Positions 11,801-21,941 of a stretch of 64,000 bases of DNA are shown here, piece by piece. Source of the DNA: Arabidopsis thaliana. Lineage: Eukaryota; Streptophyta; Magnoliopsida; Brassicales; Brassicaceae. The first letter of the stretch is position 1; every line of letters starts with the position of its first letter. The stretch is taken from positions 28,195,971 to 28,259,970 of the forward strand of contig NC_003070.9 in NCBI RefSeq assembly GCF_000001735.4. The letters are read 5' to 3'. The notes beneath the pieces are model-generated. The model worked only from the letters and a program-made list of their open reading frames with translations, did not search any database and was not told where the DNA came from. Position numbers and translations under genes: made by a program.

Positions 11801-12542
11801 CGAACGAAGAACAGTAACACCAATTAAACACAGGAGAAGGAAACACACAAACGAATAATGTTAACTCAAAATGAAACTAGTAAGAAATAGAGAGAGCTAC
11901 CTTCTTAGTCATGTTCATGGAAGCAGTAGAGACTGGCAGCTCATCAAAGTCATCACTCTTCTTCTTCCTCTTCTTATCTCTCTTTCTCTCCTTTCCCTCT
12001 CCATCACGTGTCTCCACAATTGGTCGCTTCTTTCCAGCTTCCTTCGTTTCCGGAACCCTAATTTCCTCTTCGTCTTCACCTTTCTCACCCAATTCCTCCA
12101 TTGGGGAATCAAATTCATGCACAGTCGTCTCGAAATCCGGATCCTCCTTTTCAGATTCCGTCGTTTCAGAAACCCTAATTTCATCTCTTGTTTCCGAATC
12201 AGAGATTTCGCTTCCACTTTTCTCGCCCAGATCTTCGATCGTCTGATTAAACTCAGGCACATAATCAAAATCAAGTACCTTCCTCGCGGTAACTCCATCC
12301 TCTACACCCAAACCGTCGAGATCAGATGGAACCCCATCTTCTTCCTCAATCCCATCGCAACCCTTCGCAGACTGCAATTCAGACTTACCCAGATCCTCGC
12401 CGTCGGGGTTTTCGGAATCGAAGGTTTCAGATCCAGGACATGAATCGGAGATCAATTTAGCTTTCTTCAATCGTCTTAGCATCCTGTTAGGAACTGGGAC
12501 ACTCGATTCTCCAATAGGAGAAAGCTGATCATCGTTCATCAT
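8867..12542 (-). CDS. Claspin/Mrc1-like acidic nuclear protein (candidate replication checkpoint mediator)
   Basis: Ten exons are read: 11901-12542, 11739-11793, 11552-11651, 11255-11462, 10773-10912, 9910-10516, 9661-9763, 9507-9559, 9226-9378, 8867-9151. All junctions close in frame, giving about 781 residues; the last exon end is the least certain. The protein is very charged, with a KKRKKK nuclear-signal-like run in exon 1, a conserved block about LRAENQRLLRETRDAAFE and VRKPISSVLEKIRRRK, long Asp/Glu runs in exon 6, then DLRDMIVSQFKEDPTDKDRR and helical KLLQKLKRG. The block order (Leu/Arg helix, phospho-site-rich middle, acidic MRC1-like segment) resembles Claspin/Mrc1, which carries the ATR signal to CHK1 and travels with the replisome. 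I recall a database label of DNA ligase-like for At1g75150, but no nucleotidyltransferase motif is visible. The Claspin reading is inference. Confidence 0.7.
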
Positions 12543-13563
12543 CTTCGATTGTAATCGCCGGACAAAATTGGAGAGAATCTTACGGTGCCCAATGTTTCTG
12601 TTCGTTTGGAAGAAGACAAGTCAGTGCCAAAAGGGTGAAAATGAATAATTTGCTTGAGGATTTACGCGCCAAACAATTCGAATTTTGGCGCCTCTATTTT
12701 ACGTTGAAAAAAAAAGGTGAGCTTTCTTCGCTATGCAATTCCGTCAAAAACAAAAATTAGAAACTAAGATTAAAAATATATATATGCAATATGATAGGGG
12801 ATAATTGTTTCGTTAATTTACAATTTTGTAAAAATATCGTAAAATGATTATTTATACCATTATGATTCAAATATAAAAGCTAAAGCCATTTTGAATAAAT
12901 CATAATTTCGAACACGGATAATTGATGATATAATAACAAATTTAGCACATATTACTAATATCGTTTGATTTATAGCACATAAAAATTTAAACTTGTATAA
13001 TATGTGTTGCTGACTATAAACAAAAAAACAATAACAACTAGAGCTAATTGCGTAGGAGACTCGGTTACACAGTTGGTCTCCCACCTAACCACTCCGATTG
13101 TATATATTAGATATGATTCCTCGAGTACTACTACTATAAGTGTTCCACGTATATATGTAGTACACGACCACAATGTAACGTATCCAAATATTCGTATGCA
13201 AATTAATATACATATTTTGTCAACGTTTTATAGATATTTCTAAGTGTAAATCCATGATTATGTCACATCAGTATATATAAGATTATATAAATTACACATA
13301 GAGAGATGAGATAGATTAGATGGATCCTCCTGAAATCGTGTTCTCACGATAGCTACGAGCAAGGAGCACCCTAGTTAATAAGAGCCGGCTAACAGAAAAT
13401 TGAGAAGAAAAAAACAAGAATAGTTTTTTTTTTTTCGTAGTTAATCCTCATGATTCTCTAAAATCTATCGATCTCTCTCCCGTAATAAAATTTCGGAGAA
13501 AGAGGAAAACCCTAATCCCCTCTTTCTCTCGGATCATCAACAAGAAAAAAAAAAAAATTATAA
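12543..13563. other. Intergenic region between divergent genes
   Basis: AT-rich DNA separating the Claspin-like gene (minus) from the DUF620 gene (plus). The palindromic TTTGGCGC/GCGCCAAA-type words at about 12664-12692 (CGCGCCAAAC and TTTTGGCGCC) resemble E2F sites (TTTSSCGC), just upstream of the Claspin-like start, which fits S-phase expression. A telo-box-like AAAACCCTAA lies near 13507, 5' of the DUF620 start. No coding region is supported. Confidence 0.5.
12664..12693. promoter_or_regulatory. E2F-like sites upstream of the Claspin-like gene
   Basis: Two GCGCCAAA-type words, one in each orientation (ACGCGCCAAAC and ATTTTGGCGCC), lie about 125-150 bp upstream of the 12542 start. They match the E2F consensus TTTSSCGC. 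E2F controls S-phase genes in plants, so the sites support a replication-linked role for the gene. Seen by eye only. Confidence 0.5.
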
Positions 13564-15654
13564 ATGAAAATGAGGAAGCTTTGTCCAAATTTGGACAGAG
13601 AAGACGGGTTAGAGACGGTGTTAGAGGTTCCGGTGCCGGAAGAAATGTTTACAAAGATGGGAAGCAACGCCCAAGGGCGGTGGAGGAATATGCACGCTCT
13701 CATGAAGGCACACGCCGTTGTGACCGCGGTGGCGACTGATGTAAGAACGCCGGCGTCATCGTCATCGATGAGTAATGTCAACATGCATTTGCAGTCAAAA
13801 TCAGACAACGAGTTTGTGGCCTTGTTGAAAATCGTAGGAAGTCCTCTTATTCCTTTTCATGTCCCGCTCGAGTTTTGTCTATCCCGACCAATCAACGACA
13901 CTTCCATCGTACGTATCTTATCATTAATTCAATCTATTGATTTTTGTTTAACCTTTTGATGAAGTGGGGTTATAGGTTAGAATTCAAGTCTTTCACTTGC
14001 AGTTTTAATTTTGGTTCGTTATTCTTAATGTTTTGAATGGCACAATTTTCAATGATTCTATAAACCATGGGAGGATTAGAAGACTACTAAAATTTTCCAA
14101 TTTCAAAAAGAGAAAAATGTATAGAGATGGAATGTGTAGCGATTATTAGCCCTCAATTTCTTTATGAGATAACAAATAGTTCTTTTTTTTTTGATCAAAA
14201 CAAATAGTTCAAAAATAAAAAAAGTTTTATAGGATAAACATTTTATCTTCTTTTTTTTGTTCGTATGAAACAAGTTATCATACAATTTACGTTCGTCTAA
14301 GTAGAAAGCAAACCTATTATGTGGAATGTTGATAGTAATGGTGTATTTGAAGGAGGCGTCGACGGCTAAATACATAGTGCAACAGTACGTGGCAGCGTGC
14401 GGAGGTCCAACGGCTTTGAACGCAGTGAAAAGTATGTACGCGGTGGGGCAAGTAAGGATGCAAGGCTCCGAGATGGTTGCTGGAGAGGACGAAGGGACGG
14501 GTACGCCGGTGCGACTTGGTAAAGGCAGTTTCGAGGTCGGAGGTTTTGTTTTATGGCAAAAGAATCCAAATCTTTGGTTCTTGGAGCTAGTGGTTTCCGG
14601 TTTCAAGATTAGCGCTGGTAGTGACGGCAAAGTGGCTTGGAACCAATCCTCTACTCAACCTTCTCAGGCCCACCGTGGTCCTCCTCGTCCTCTCCGCCGA
14701 TTTTTTCAGGTGCCCATGCATTTTTAACCTTTCAATGCATATTATCGACTATTTTACGATTAAACTTAACAAAAATGACAAAATTTGTAGTATAGTGGTT
14801 TTGATCGCCCTATCATATTCCATGTTCAAACATGGGAGCACTCTTGTGAGTTATAAACTTATAAAGTACTAATTTAGTAGTAAATTAGAACTAAGCCAGA
14901 GAGGAAACCAGTCAAAATGTTCATAACACCATTAAAAAAATAAATCCTAGCAATGATATACACCAAGAAATACAAAATTTTGATTGTTAGCAAATTTTAA
15001 TTGTTACAAAATTGTTATTAGCAAATTTTGATTAACATTGTTACAAAATCTCGATTGCTAATAAATCCTATCTCATATTATTAGCAATTTTTGCCTTAAA
15101 AAAATATAAACTTACCATGACTAAAGATTGACCTTTTGACATTTTTCATCTGTTGAATGACGTGGCAGGGACTAGACCCGAGATGCACAGCGAGTTTGTT
15201 CTTAGACGCCGTTTGCATCGGTGAACAACCCGTTAACGGTGAAGACTGTTTCGTCTTAAAAGTAGAAACACCGTCAGATATTCTCAAAGCACAATGCTCA
15301 CCAAACACGGAGGTGATCCACCACACGGTATGGGGTTACTTCAGCCAACGAACCGGACTTCTCGTAAAGTTCGGTGACACAAAACTCGTGAGAGTCAAAT
15401 CCGGAAGAGGCAAAAACGACGGCGTTTTTTGGGAGACAAGTATGGAGTCCATCATCGACGATTACATATTCGTTGACGCAGTCAACATTGCTCATGGTGG
15501 TCAAACCGTGACCACACTCTACCGCTACGGTGGAGCTGTTAATCACCGGAGAAGAATAGAGGAGAAATGGCGTATCGAGGAGGTGGATTTCAATATTTGT
15601 GGATTGTGTTTGGAGAGCTTTTTACCACCGTCGGATATCAACAATGATCATTAG
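13564..15654 (+). CDS. DUF620 family protein
   Basis: Three exons are read: 13564-13908, 14353-14709 and 15169-15654, all breaking between codons, giving 395 residues. The N-terminal half of exon 1 has the family's PNLDREDGLETVLEVPVPEEMF block. Exon 2 opens with the family helix (AKYIVQQYVAACGG), followed by the G.V.M..SEM strand region. Exon 3 carries DPRCTASLFLDAVCIGEQ, WGYFSQRTGLLVKFGD and EEVDFNICGLCLESFLPP. No signal peptide or membrane span is visible. The plant-specific DUF620 family has no established biochemistry; the repeated beta-strand pattern recalls lipocalin-like outer-membrane lipoprotein folds, but that is weak inference. Known to me as At1g75160. Confidence 0.92.
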
Positions 15655-15949
15655 GCACGATGGAGAAATCGTTACAATAGTCTATCTTTTTCTTCTAGAT
15701 GTTTTTTTTTTTTGTTGAGGTTTAAATAGGTCTCTTATACACACCTACCGTGGATTTGTAACAAAAGGAGTAAATATGTAATTTTGAGATGGTGGTGTAC
15801 TGTAAACTAATGTTTTAAATATATTTCAATTGTCATTAGCACTTTCGTTTTTATTTATTTTTGTGACTCAATTGGAAATTTCCATAATGATTTTATGAGT
15901 TTCATTAGTTCAAAATTTTTTTTGAAAAAATAATCCCAATGGACCAACC
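15655..15949. other. DUF620 3' flank
   Basis: AT-rich, with T runs and likely polyadenylation signals for the DUF620 gene. No gene is seen. Confidence 0.4.
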
Positions 15950-16065
15950 GAAAATGGGCCAATCATTTCACTACATAGCCCACTAAGATAATACCGACGT
16001 AAGTCCGTTAAGAGGGAAACCCTAGATTGCGAGATAACAAAAACATGCTCCGCTATATAAATCCT
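15950..16065 (+). promoter_or_regulatory. snoRNA cluster promoter: site II, telo-box, TATA box
   Basis: In order: TGGGCC at about 15955-15960, an inverted TAGCCCA at about 15976-15982, the telo-box AAACCCTA at 16017-16024, and CTATATAAAT at about 16053-16062. The telo-box plus site II combination is typical of plant ribosomal protein and snoRNA genes, coupling transcription to ribosome demand. No protein gene follows; the two box C/D snoRNAs at 16422-16640 do. Transcription probably starts about 30 bp after the TATA box, near 16090. Confidence 0.75.
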
Positions 16066-16421
16066 GACAAATCTCAATTCATAAACAACAACCGATCTAT
16101 TCCTCCGCAGTTATTCTTCTTCGTTTGCATCGCCTCTGGTATCTAGAATTTGTTCGAATATCGATTGACTCTTGTAGTTTGTTATGCTCTGTTTTGGTTT
16201 TGATTTCGATTTTGATTGGGTTTAGTAGATGCATCTGTTTGATTTACCCACTCCTCTATTACTTGTAGAGTAAAAATCACAAAGTATGGTAGAGGAGTTA
16301 GAACGGATGCTTATATCGAATTAGGTTATCTTACCAACCCATTGCTTTTTTCTGTAGCTTTGGCGTCAAATGAATCGACCTATATTGTTTTAGTTTCTTC
16401 TTGTTTTTTAATTTTTGATTA

Positions 16422-16505
16422 TTGGCAAATGAAGAATTGATTAATTTATGCTTAACCACTGATGAACAGTGTTGACAAAACATCTCCGCTTATTATCTGA
16501 TGCCA
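16422..16505 (+). ncRNA. Box C/D snoRNA with two guides to adjacent 25S rRNA sites
   Basis: A terminal stem TGGCA (16423-16427) pairs with TGCCA (16501-16505). Inside it lie a C-like box ATGAAGA (16429-16435; consensus RTGATGA, one mismatch), D' CTGA (16459-16462), C' TGATGA (16460-16465, overlapping D') and D CTGA (16497-16500). Upstream of D, CTCCGCTTATT is complementary to AATAAGCGGAG near the 5' end of 25S rRNA. Upstream of D', TATGCTTAA is complementary to TTAAGCATA, which lies just before it in the same rRNA (sequence from memory). By the box-plus-five rule both guides would direct 2'-O-methylation of uridines in that region. Weak points are the degenerate C box and the D'/C' overlap. 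A shorter reading uses TGATGA as box C. Confidence 0.68.
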
Positions 16506-16542
16506 TAATTCGAATCTTAGTTTTTTTTTGTTGTTGTTGTTT

Positions 16543-16640
16543 ATCAAAACAATGATGAGATATTAGCAGACGGGCGGTCTGAATTGATGCCGTGTAGATT
16601 GTCTGCCATCGCTACTATGTAGCTTCTCTGAGTATTTGAT
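16543..16640 (+). ncRNA. Box C/D snoRNA, U43-like, guide to 18S rRNA
   Basis: Terminal stem ATCAAA (16543-16548) pairs with TTTGAT (16635-16640). Box C is ATGATGA (16552-16558), D' CTGA (16579-16582), C' TGATGC (16585-16590) and D CTGA (16628-16631). The ten bases directly before D', GACGGGCGGT, are complementary to ACCGCCCGTC in the conserved 3' region of 18S rRNA. The fifth base before D' faces the C of ACCGC, the nucleotide methylated by human U43 and yeast snR70 (family knowledge). Human U43 also carries its GACGGGCGG guide upstream of D'. It lies 38 bp after the first snoRNA, so both probably come from one precursor. Confidence 0.8.
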
Positions 16641-17333
16641 CTTATTACATTTTCTCTTTGGTTGCGATGATGATGTTGCTAATATATATGTCTGGACTTA
16701 TGAGATTATTCAATCTTTGAAATGATTGTGCAACCTTCTGAGCTTACTATCAATATTAAGAACCTGTTTTTTTATATCATGTATTAGTAACCATCAAAAG
16801 ATCGGAAGTTTAATATTTGCAGGTATTGGTAGGATTTTATGTTGAATGACACCTTTTTTTCAATCAAAATTTCAACCAATCCTTCCAATTACTTGACAAC
16901 CATTTCTATAACACAATGGAGATTGCGGAATTCTTGAAATTATCTGAAAATTGGGACATGTCGGTTTCATTGTAAACTGTTGACTTAGAACTTTAGGAAT
17001 CCTCGTGTTAACTACAAAAGAAAGTCGCAACACCTCCTTCCAACTTTTATTGTCGTTAAATAAGTTGCATTCGAGTTTTGCCAGATTGTAGTATTTTAAA
17101 GGGGTCGTACTTCTCAAGATTTGGAGGAAAGGTGTTTTCGACTCTTTCGATTCATCGTTGTGCACAGCGTGTCTTCATGGCCATGGTTTAGATGTCGCTT
17201 TAGATTGTTTCTCTTCAAACTCCAGTTGAATGTTAAGAGATAGTTTGGAATGTAATAATTTAGTTTTCTATTGTAAGTTGTGTTTATCTTTCGTACCTTC
17301 CATTTGTTGTAATCGCATATTTCTCATAGTGTA
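16641..17333. other. Gene-free region after the snoRNA cluster
   Basis: No protein gene is supported; a 97-codon minus frame at 16872-17165 has no recognisable features. A further C/D-like pattern (ATGATGA near 16665 and CTGA near 16738) is too weak to call. A likely splice acceptor, TTTGCAG, at about 16817-16823 suggests the snoRNA precursor could be spliced. Confidence 0.35.
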
Positions 17334-17596
17334 TAAGACCGTCCCCAAAGGTTAAGAATCCATTGGTTCTTAATCTTGTATCTTAACAATTACTTAAACT
17401 AAAAAGCAAATCTTAGTTTTTAAAATTTTTTCAAAATTTTAGTTTTACTTAAGAATCTAGTATTTTTTTCATTCATAAAAACTTCTTAGCTAAGAAGCAA
17501 ATCTTAGTTTTTAATCTGTTTTGATTTATTTTTCAAAATTTATTTTTTAGATATTAGCCAAAGATACATCTAAATACACCAATAGTGGTGCTCTAA
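17334..17596. mobile_element. MITE-like element with degenerate inverted ends
   Basis: The left end TAAGACCGTCCCCAAAGG and the complement of the right end, TTAGAGCACCACTATTGG, are imperfect inverted copies. They resemble the TAAGAGCATCCCCAATGG ends of short Arabidopsis non-autonomous elements. The interior is AT-rich and has a direct repeat around AAGCAAATCTTAGTTTTTAA (about 17406 and 17498). No coding capacity. The second element at 63009-63286 has similar ends. Confidence 0.5.
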
Positions 17597-18434
17597 ATAA
17601 TCATATAATTGTGGCCATACCAATATTTATGTGTGAATTGGACTTGGATAGATTTCGAAATAAACATGTATTTTTGATTCCTTGGGCCTTGCTTTCAAAA
17701 TTCTATGGCCTCTAAGGCAATTGACACGTGGAGTATGCAGAATCAAGTATACGTGAATCTCACGTGGCGTGCCGTACCGTTCAGTTACCTTAAAATATAA
17801 TTTTAATCGCTGTCTCTGTTGTTGTCCACTTGTCTGAACTGCAAGCGTTAGGTGAATGTCTTTACTTTTCTTCTCGCAACTCTTTTCATGAAATCAGTTT
17901 CAACTTTTCTTCAGCTGACTCTTCTCCGACTTGTCTCATCACTGCAAAGTTCTCTCTTTATTCCTCGTTCTCTGTTTCGGTACTACCCTCGTTCTTCTTT
18001 TTAAAGTTTGGGTCTTTCATTTGATTTCATACTCTTGATTTTTATTTTACATCTGACGACTAGAAAAGTAGGTAGATTATGAATCTTTCTGGGTTTGTAG
18101 TGAGTTTATAGGAAATTCCTTTGTCTAGTGTTCCAAAATTTGAGTAGATCTTGAACAACTTTGCAAATCTTGTTGATCGATATGTTTGGGAATTGAAAAT
18201 TTACTAGATTTTGAATTTCTGAGGTTTTGTGTAAGCAGTTGAATGAAGCAGTAGGTGGTTGAGTCATGTTTGGTCTGTGATGTCCTGTCACACGCATCAC
18301 ATGAACCTTGGCTTTGGATTTAACGGCCGTTGTTAGTATTAGGCTAATTATTAACATGGCTTTTGTTCATTGTAGTTAATTTTCACAGAGTAAAGAGATT
18401 TTGATACATTGGACCCAAAGTGCAATTTTCAAAA
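17597..18434. other. Upstream and 5' UTR region of the SEC14 gene
   Basis: Contains ACGTG-type words (TTGACACGTGGAG near 17720 and CTCACGTGGCGTGCC near 17758), which look like ABRE/G-box sites. About 17820-18010 is a pyrimidine-rich leader, followed by what may be a 5' UTR intron ending near 18375. No separate gene is seen. Confidence 0.45.
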
Positions 18435-19716
18435 ATGTTTCGCTGGAAGAATTCTTCTCAAACCGAACAAGAGCAGAAAGAGGCAGCTCTCAGAGAGGCA
18501 AAGGTCAAATATTTCAAGGCCTTGTTGATGATTTTCATTTCACTTAATTACCTAGTTGATTCGTAGAAGCTATAATGCCTTCTGATTTTTATGATTATAG
18601 ATGAAAGAGCTTAAGACTCTCATAGGTCAGCTTTCTGGAAGGAATTCACTGTATTGTTCAGATGCATGTCTGAAGAGATATCTGGAAGCTAGGAATTGGA
18701 ATGTAGGCAAAGCCAAGAAGATGCTCGAGGAGACGCTCAAATGGAGATCGAGTTTTAAACCCGAGGAAATCCGATGGGTATGTATCATAACTGCATCATG
18801 CTACTAAATCTTAGAGAATTCCTATCCAACCAAAACTTATAATTCTTGGTTTCTATTAGAATGAAGTTTCAGGTGAAGGTGAGACTGGTAAGGTTTACAA
18901 AGCTGGATTCCATGACAGGCATGGAAGAACGGTTCTTATACTGAGACCCGGCTTGCAGGTTTCTATTCATCATTTTTCTTAGTTAATGAGTTAACTTCAG
19001 GTCACAAGCTGAAACTTCCATTTTCATTGACAACTTTTGTAGAACACAAAATCGTTGGAGAACCAGATGAAACATCTGGTGTATCTCATTGAGAATGCTA
19101 TTCTGAATCTGCCAGAGGATCAAGAACAGATGTCTTGGCTTATTGACTTCACGGGTTGGTCAATGAGCACTAGTGTGCCTATTAAATCTGCCAGAGAAAC
19201 TATTAATATTCTGCAAAATCACTACCCTGAGAGACTAGCTGTAGCTTTCCTCTATAATCCTCCAAGACTCTTTGAGGCGTTCTGGAAGGTTAGACAAAAC
19301 AATACTTCTATCTCATAGTTAGACAACAAGACAACTTTGTTTGTGTTTTGTTCGTCTGTATGTGCAGGAACATGATGGCATTTTCATTTTTTCTTTAATT
19401 ATGTGTTGTTCCACAGATTGTGAAGTACTTCATTGATGCAAAGACATTCGTCAAGGTGAAGTTTGTTTACCCAAAGAACTCGGAAAGCGTGGAGCTTATG
19501 AGCACATTTTTCGACGAGGAAAATCTCCCAACCGAATTTGGAGGGAAAGCTTTGTTGCAGTATAACTATGAAGAGTTCTCCAAGCAAATGAACCAAGACG
19601 ATGTTAAAACTGCTAACTTTTGGGGATTGGGTCACAGTAACAATAACCAGCTGCACGCGAGCAACGGGTTTTCTGGAGCTGAGATTGCCCCTGAGCCAAT
19701 CCAAAACCACCCTTGA
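18435..19716 (+). CDS. SEC14 / CRAL-TRIO lipid-transfer protein
   Basis: Five exons are read: 18435-18503, 18601-18777, 18860-18958, 19043-19288 and 19417-19716, all joined between codons, 296 residues. Residues about 24-85 are the CRAL-TRIO N-terminal helices (CLKRYLEARNWNVGKAKKML, read in part). The lipid-binding lobe follows with KVYKAGFHDRHGRTVLILRPG, SWLIDFTGWSM, HYPERLAVAFLYNPPRLFEAFWK and FVKVKFVYP. This is the Sec14-type fold that moves or presents phosphatidylinositol and related lipids at membranes. There is no GOLD or nodulin domain, so it belongs to the short SEC14-only group. The start is chosen at MFRWKN, the first ATG after the probable 5' UTR intron. Known to me as At1g75170. 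Confidence 0.93.
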
Positions 19717-20179
19717 CTGGTTCTGAAGGCAATGTATTATTAAAACCAACCCTTTTGAAATGGACTAACCTTAGCTCTTGATGCTAAGTAGAGAGGTTGT
19801 ATGATTTAGACATAGCATTTGATTAAAATAAAGAGGGTTTGTGTGTATTAGTAACTCTTGCAAGGCTTGTAAGCGAATCCAAAAACTCTTTACACTCATA
19901 AGCATTTTATTTACAGGAAGCAGAAAACAAGATTCGCATTACCAGCAACAAGCTTTGTTTCTTTCAATCTGAATCTCACCAAACACAAGAAGAAGGGAAA
20001 ATGATTTCTTTCAAAATTTGAAGGCACAAAGAGATTAAAAAGTACATAAAACAAAAATTATACTACACAGCAGTATTAGCTTAGACTATATAGCTTAGAG
20101 TTCTGCAGTCAAAAGTGATGTGCAACGGATTGGAGTTAGAGGGAGAGAGTAGATGAAGCTTGAGGCAATTTGAATGAAA
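19717..20179. other. Convergent 3' ends
   Basis: Convergent 3' flanks of the SEC14 gene (plus) and the glycine-rich-tail protein gene (minus). Only AT-rich 3' UTR-like sequence is seen. Confidence 0.4.
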
Positions 20180-21941
20180 CTAGATAATCCTCCTTCTGAA
20201 GTTTCTGGTGGTCGATTGATAGGTACGCACCAGAAGGCCAACCCCAATGCCAAGACCTACACAGACACCAAGACCAATTCCCACACCAACCCTCACACCA
20301 GCGTTGAACCACGACATCTCACCATCTTCACCATCTGCGTACTCTCTATTCCAGTACATGTCGCTGTGTTCTCCTTCATATTCTTGTTTATAACTTCCAT
20401 ATTCAGTAACCTGCACAGAAATTAACTCCCATACTTAACAAAGAAAAATAATTAAGAGACATTCATAGCGATAGTCAGAGAAAGAATACAATCGTCATGC
20501 AATTACGCTAATGGTCTTTTTGTTCCAATCTTATAAACTCTTTCAAATGTAGAATAGAGGCTAATGGTCGAAGATATAGACATTGCACTATAGTTAAATA
20601 ATCTACGGTGAGTATGAAGATCTATCTCCAATAGGTATTGACACTGTCAACTGCAAGAGCCTCCAATTAAAACTTCAAGCATAAGCTATTCTTAACATTG
20701 ACTCTTAAACAGGGCAACGTTTCCCAAATCAGTCTATGCATAAATTAAAGATAATATACTGTAGCATTACATGTGAAAACCACGATATTCCAACCAATAA
20801 GTCACCTTAGAACTGACTGTAGCAGGCAAAAGGATAAGAATTCAGATATTAAGATCACAAGACAAGAGGCAAATGGGAGAGAGAGAGTGTGAGTGAGAGA
20901 TAGAGAGAGAGAGGGCGAGAGCTATCTATTGACTTGTAAAATGTGGCTGGCCCCATACCTCACATGATCATTTATAACGAAGTTGGTCCACTTCAATATC
21001 TAAAGGAATTATCTTCCTTAGAGTACCAACTACCAAGAAACATGTCTCAAAGACTCAAACTATGAAATCTCAAAACCATGAAAAACTTAATGCTCATACA
21101 GCCAATAGTGACCATGAAGACTCATATCTTAGGAAAAGCATTCAAAGCATTCAATCAATATAAAACTATTCGGAAGCATTATAATAATCTTGAAAAAATG
21201 AAGTACCAAGCAATTAAAAGTTACCTGATAATCAAGCTCAGATGAGTTTCCTTTATGAGGCTCATCAGTTTCATACTCGGGAATCGAATCTAATGCAGTC
21301 ACTCTACCGTGCTTCTTTCTGAAACCAAGCTGTAGAGTCTTCGTTAGGATGATAGGAGTTCCAGAAAAGCAGCCAGTGACATAGACTTCAATAGTTGGCA
21401 ATGGAGAAGATAACTCCGAACCACCAATATGTTTCTCCTTCAAGAAACCAGACTCTGCAGTGATCTCAGCTTCACAATTCATGTTCCACCGCTTCACGCT
21501 ATGCTTAGATTCACCAGTGAAACCATTACTACCAGACATCTCAAGCGTTCCAGACAAAACCAGCTCATCTTTATCATAAACCTCAAACTTCACACTACCA
21601 GATAACCTGATATTATCCGTGCTGATAAAAGTAGCAACTTCAGATTTCTTATCAACACGATCACGCCTAAGCTGAGAAGAAACTCCTTCAGAGTACATGC
21701 TCATTCTAACACCATTAATCTCCAGAAGTGAATCTGGATCCAAAGGAATATGAGTAATGGTGAGAACCTCAGGTGTCGAATGATCCACCTTGAAATTACT
21801 GATTCTGACATAGAACACTCTCAAATCAAGCAATGGCGATGATAATGAAGATGGTAGTCTGGAATTGTGATGGTTATAACTCTGATATCTGATCATCTGG
21901 GATGCTTCACCGTTGTTACGTGTCTCATAAGGCTCCACCAT
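20180..21941 (-). CDS. Membrane-tail protein with central beta-rich domain, function unknown
   Basis: Two exons are read, 21225-21941 and 20180-20410, joined between codons, 315 residues. Exon 1 encodes a soluble domain starting SPLLDLRVFYVRISNF, with DKDELVLSGTLEMSG and PTIEVYVTGCFSGTP. This pattern of beta-strands recalls a C2- or LEA2-like domain (inference). Exon 2 is acidic, then ends in a glycine/valine-rich hydrophobic stretch (VRVGVGIGLGVCVGLGIGVG), a probable single membrane segment, followed by a basic tail. I recall At1g75180 carrying a label of erythronate-4-phosphate dehydrogenase family. I see no Rossmann GxGxxG in a dehydrogenase context; the glycine repeat in the tail may have produced that label. 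Confidence 0.85.
20411..21224 (-). other. Long intron (about 810 bp) with GA-repeat
   Basis: The intron between the two exons is much longer than its neighbours. It contains a GA microsatellite at about 20876-20923 (runs of AGAGAG with TGTGAGTGAG). No reading frame or RNA gene is supported inside it. Confidence 0.6.

Noticed and set aside
11871-12443. 190-codon plus-strand gene antisense to the Claspin-like exon 1
   Set aside because: Shadow of the charged coding sequence; the minus frame has splice junctions that close.
13030-13100. tRNA-like segment (GGTTACACAGTTGGTCTCCCACC)
   Set aside because: No cloverleaf with acceptor and anticodon stems could be folded.
16201-16330. H/ACA snoRNA hairpin around ACTCCTCTA / TAGAGGAGT
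   Set aside because: One good stem is seen, but no second hairpin and no ACA box at the right distance.
16640-16745. Third C/D snoRNA after the two called
   Set aside because: ATGATGA and CTGA are present, but the strongest stem (GGTTGC with GCAACC) puts the D box outside the stem, and no rRNA complement was recognised.
16872-17165. 97-codon minus-strand gene
   Set aside because: No domain, no codon bias, no splice partner, and it lies in AT-rich spacer.
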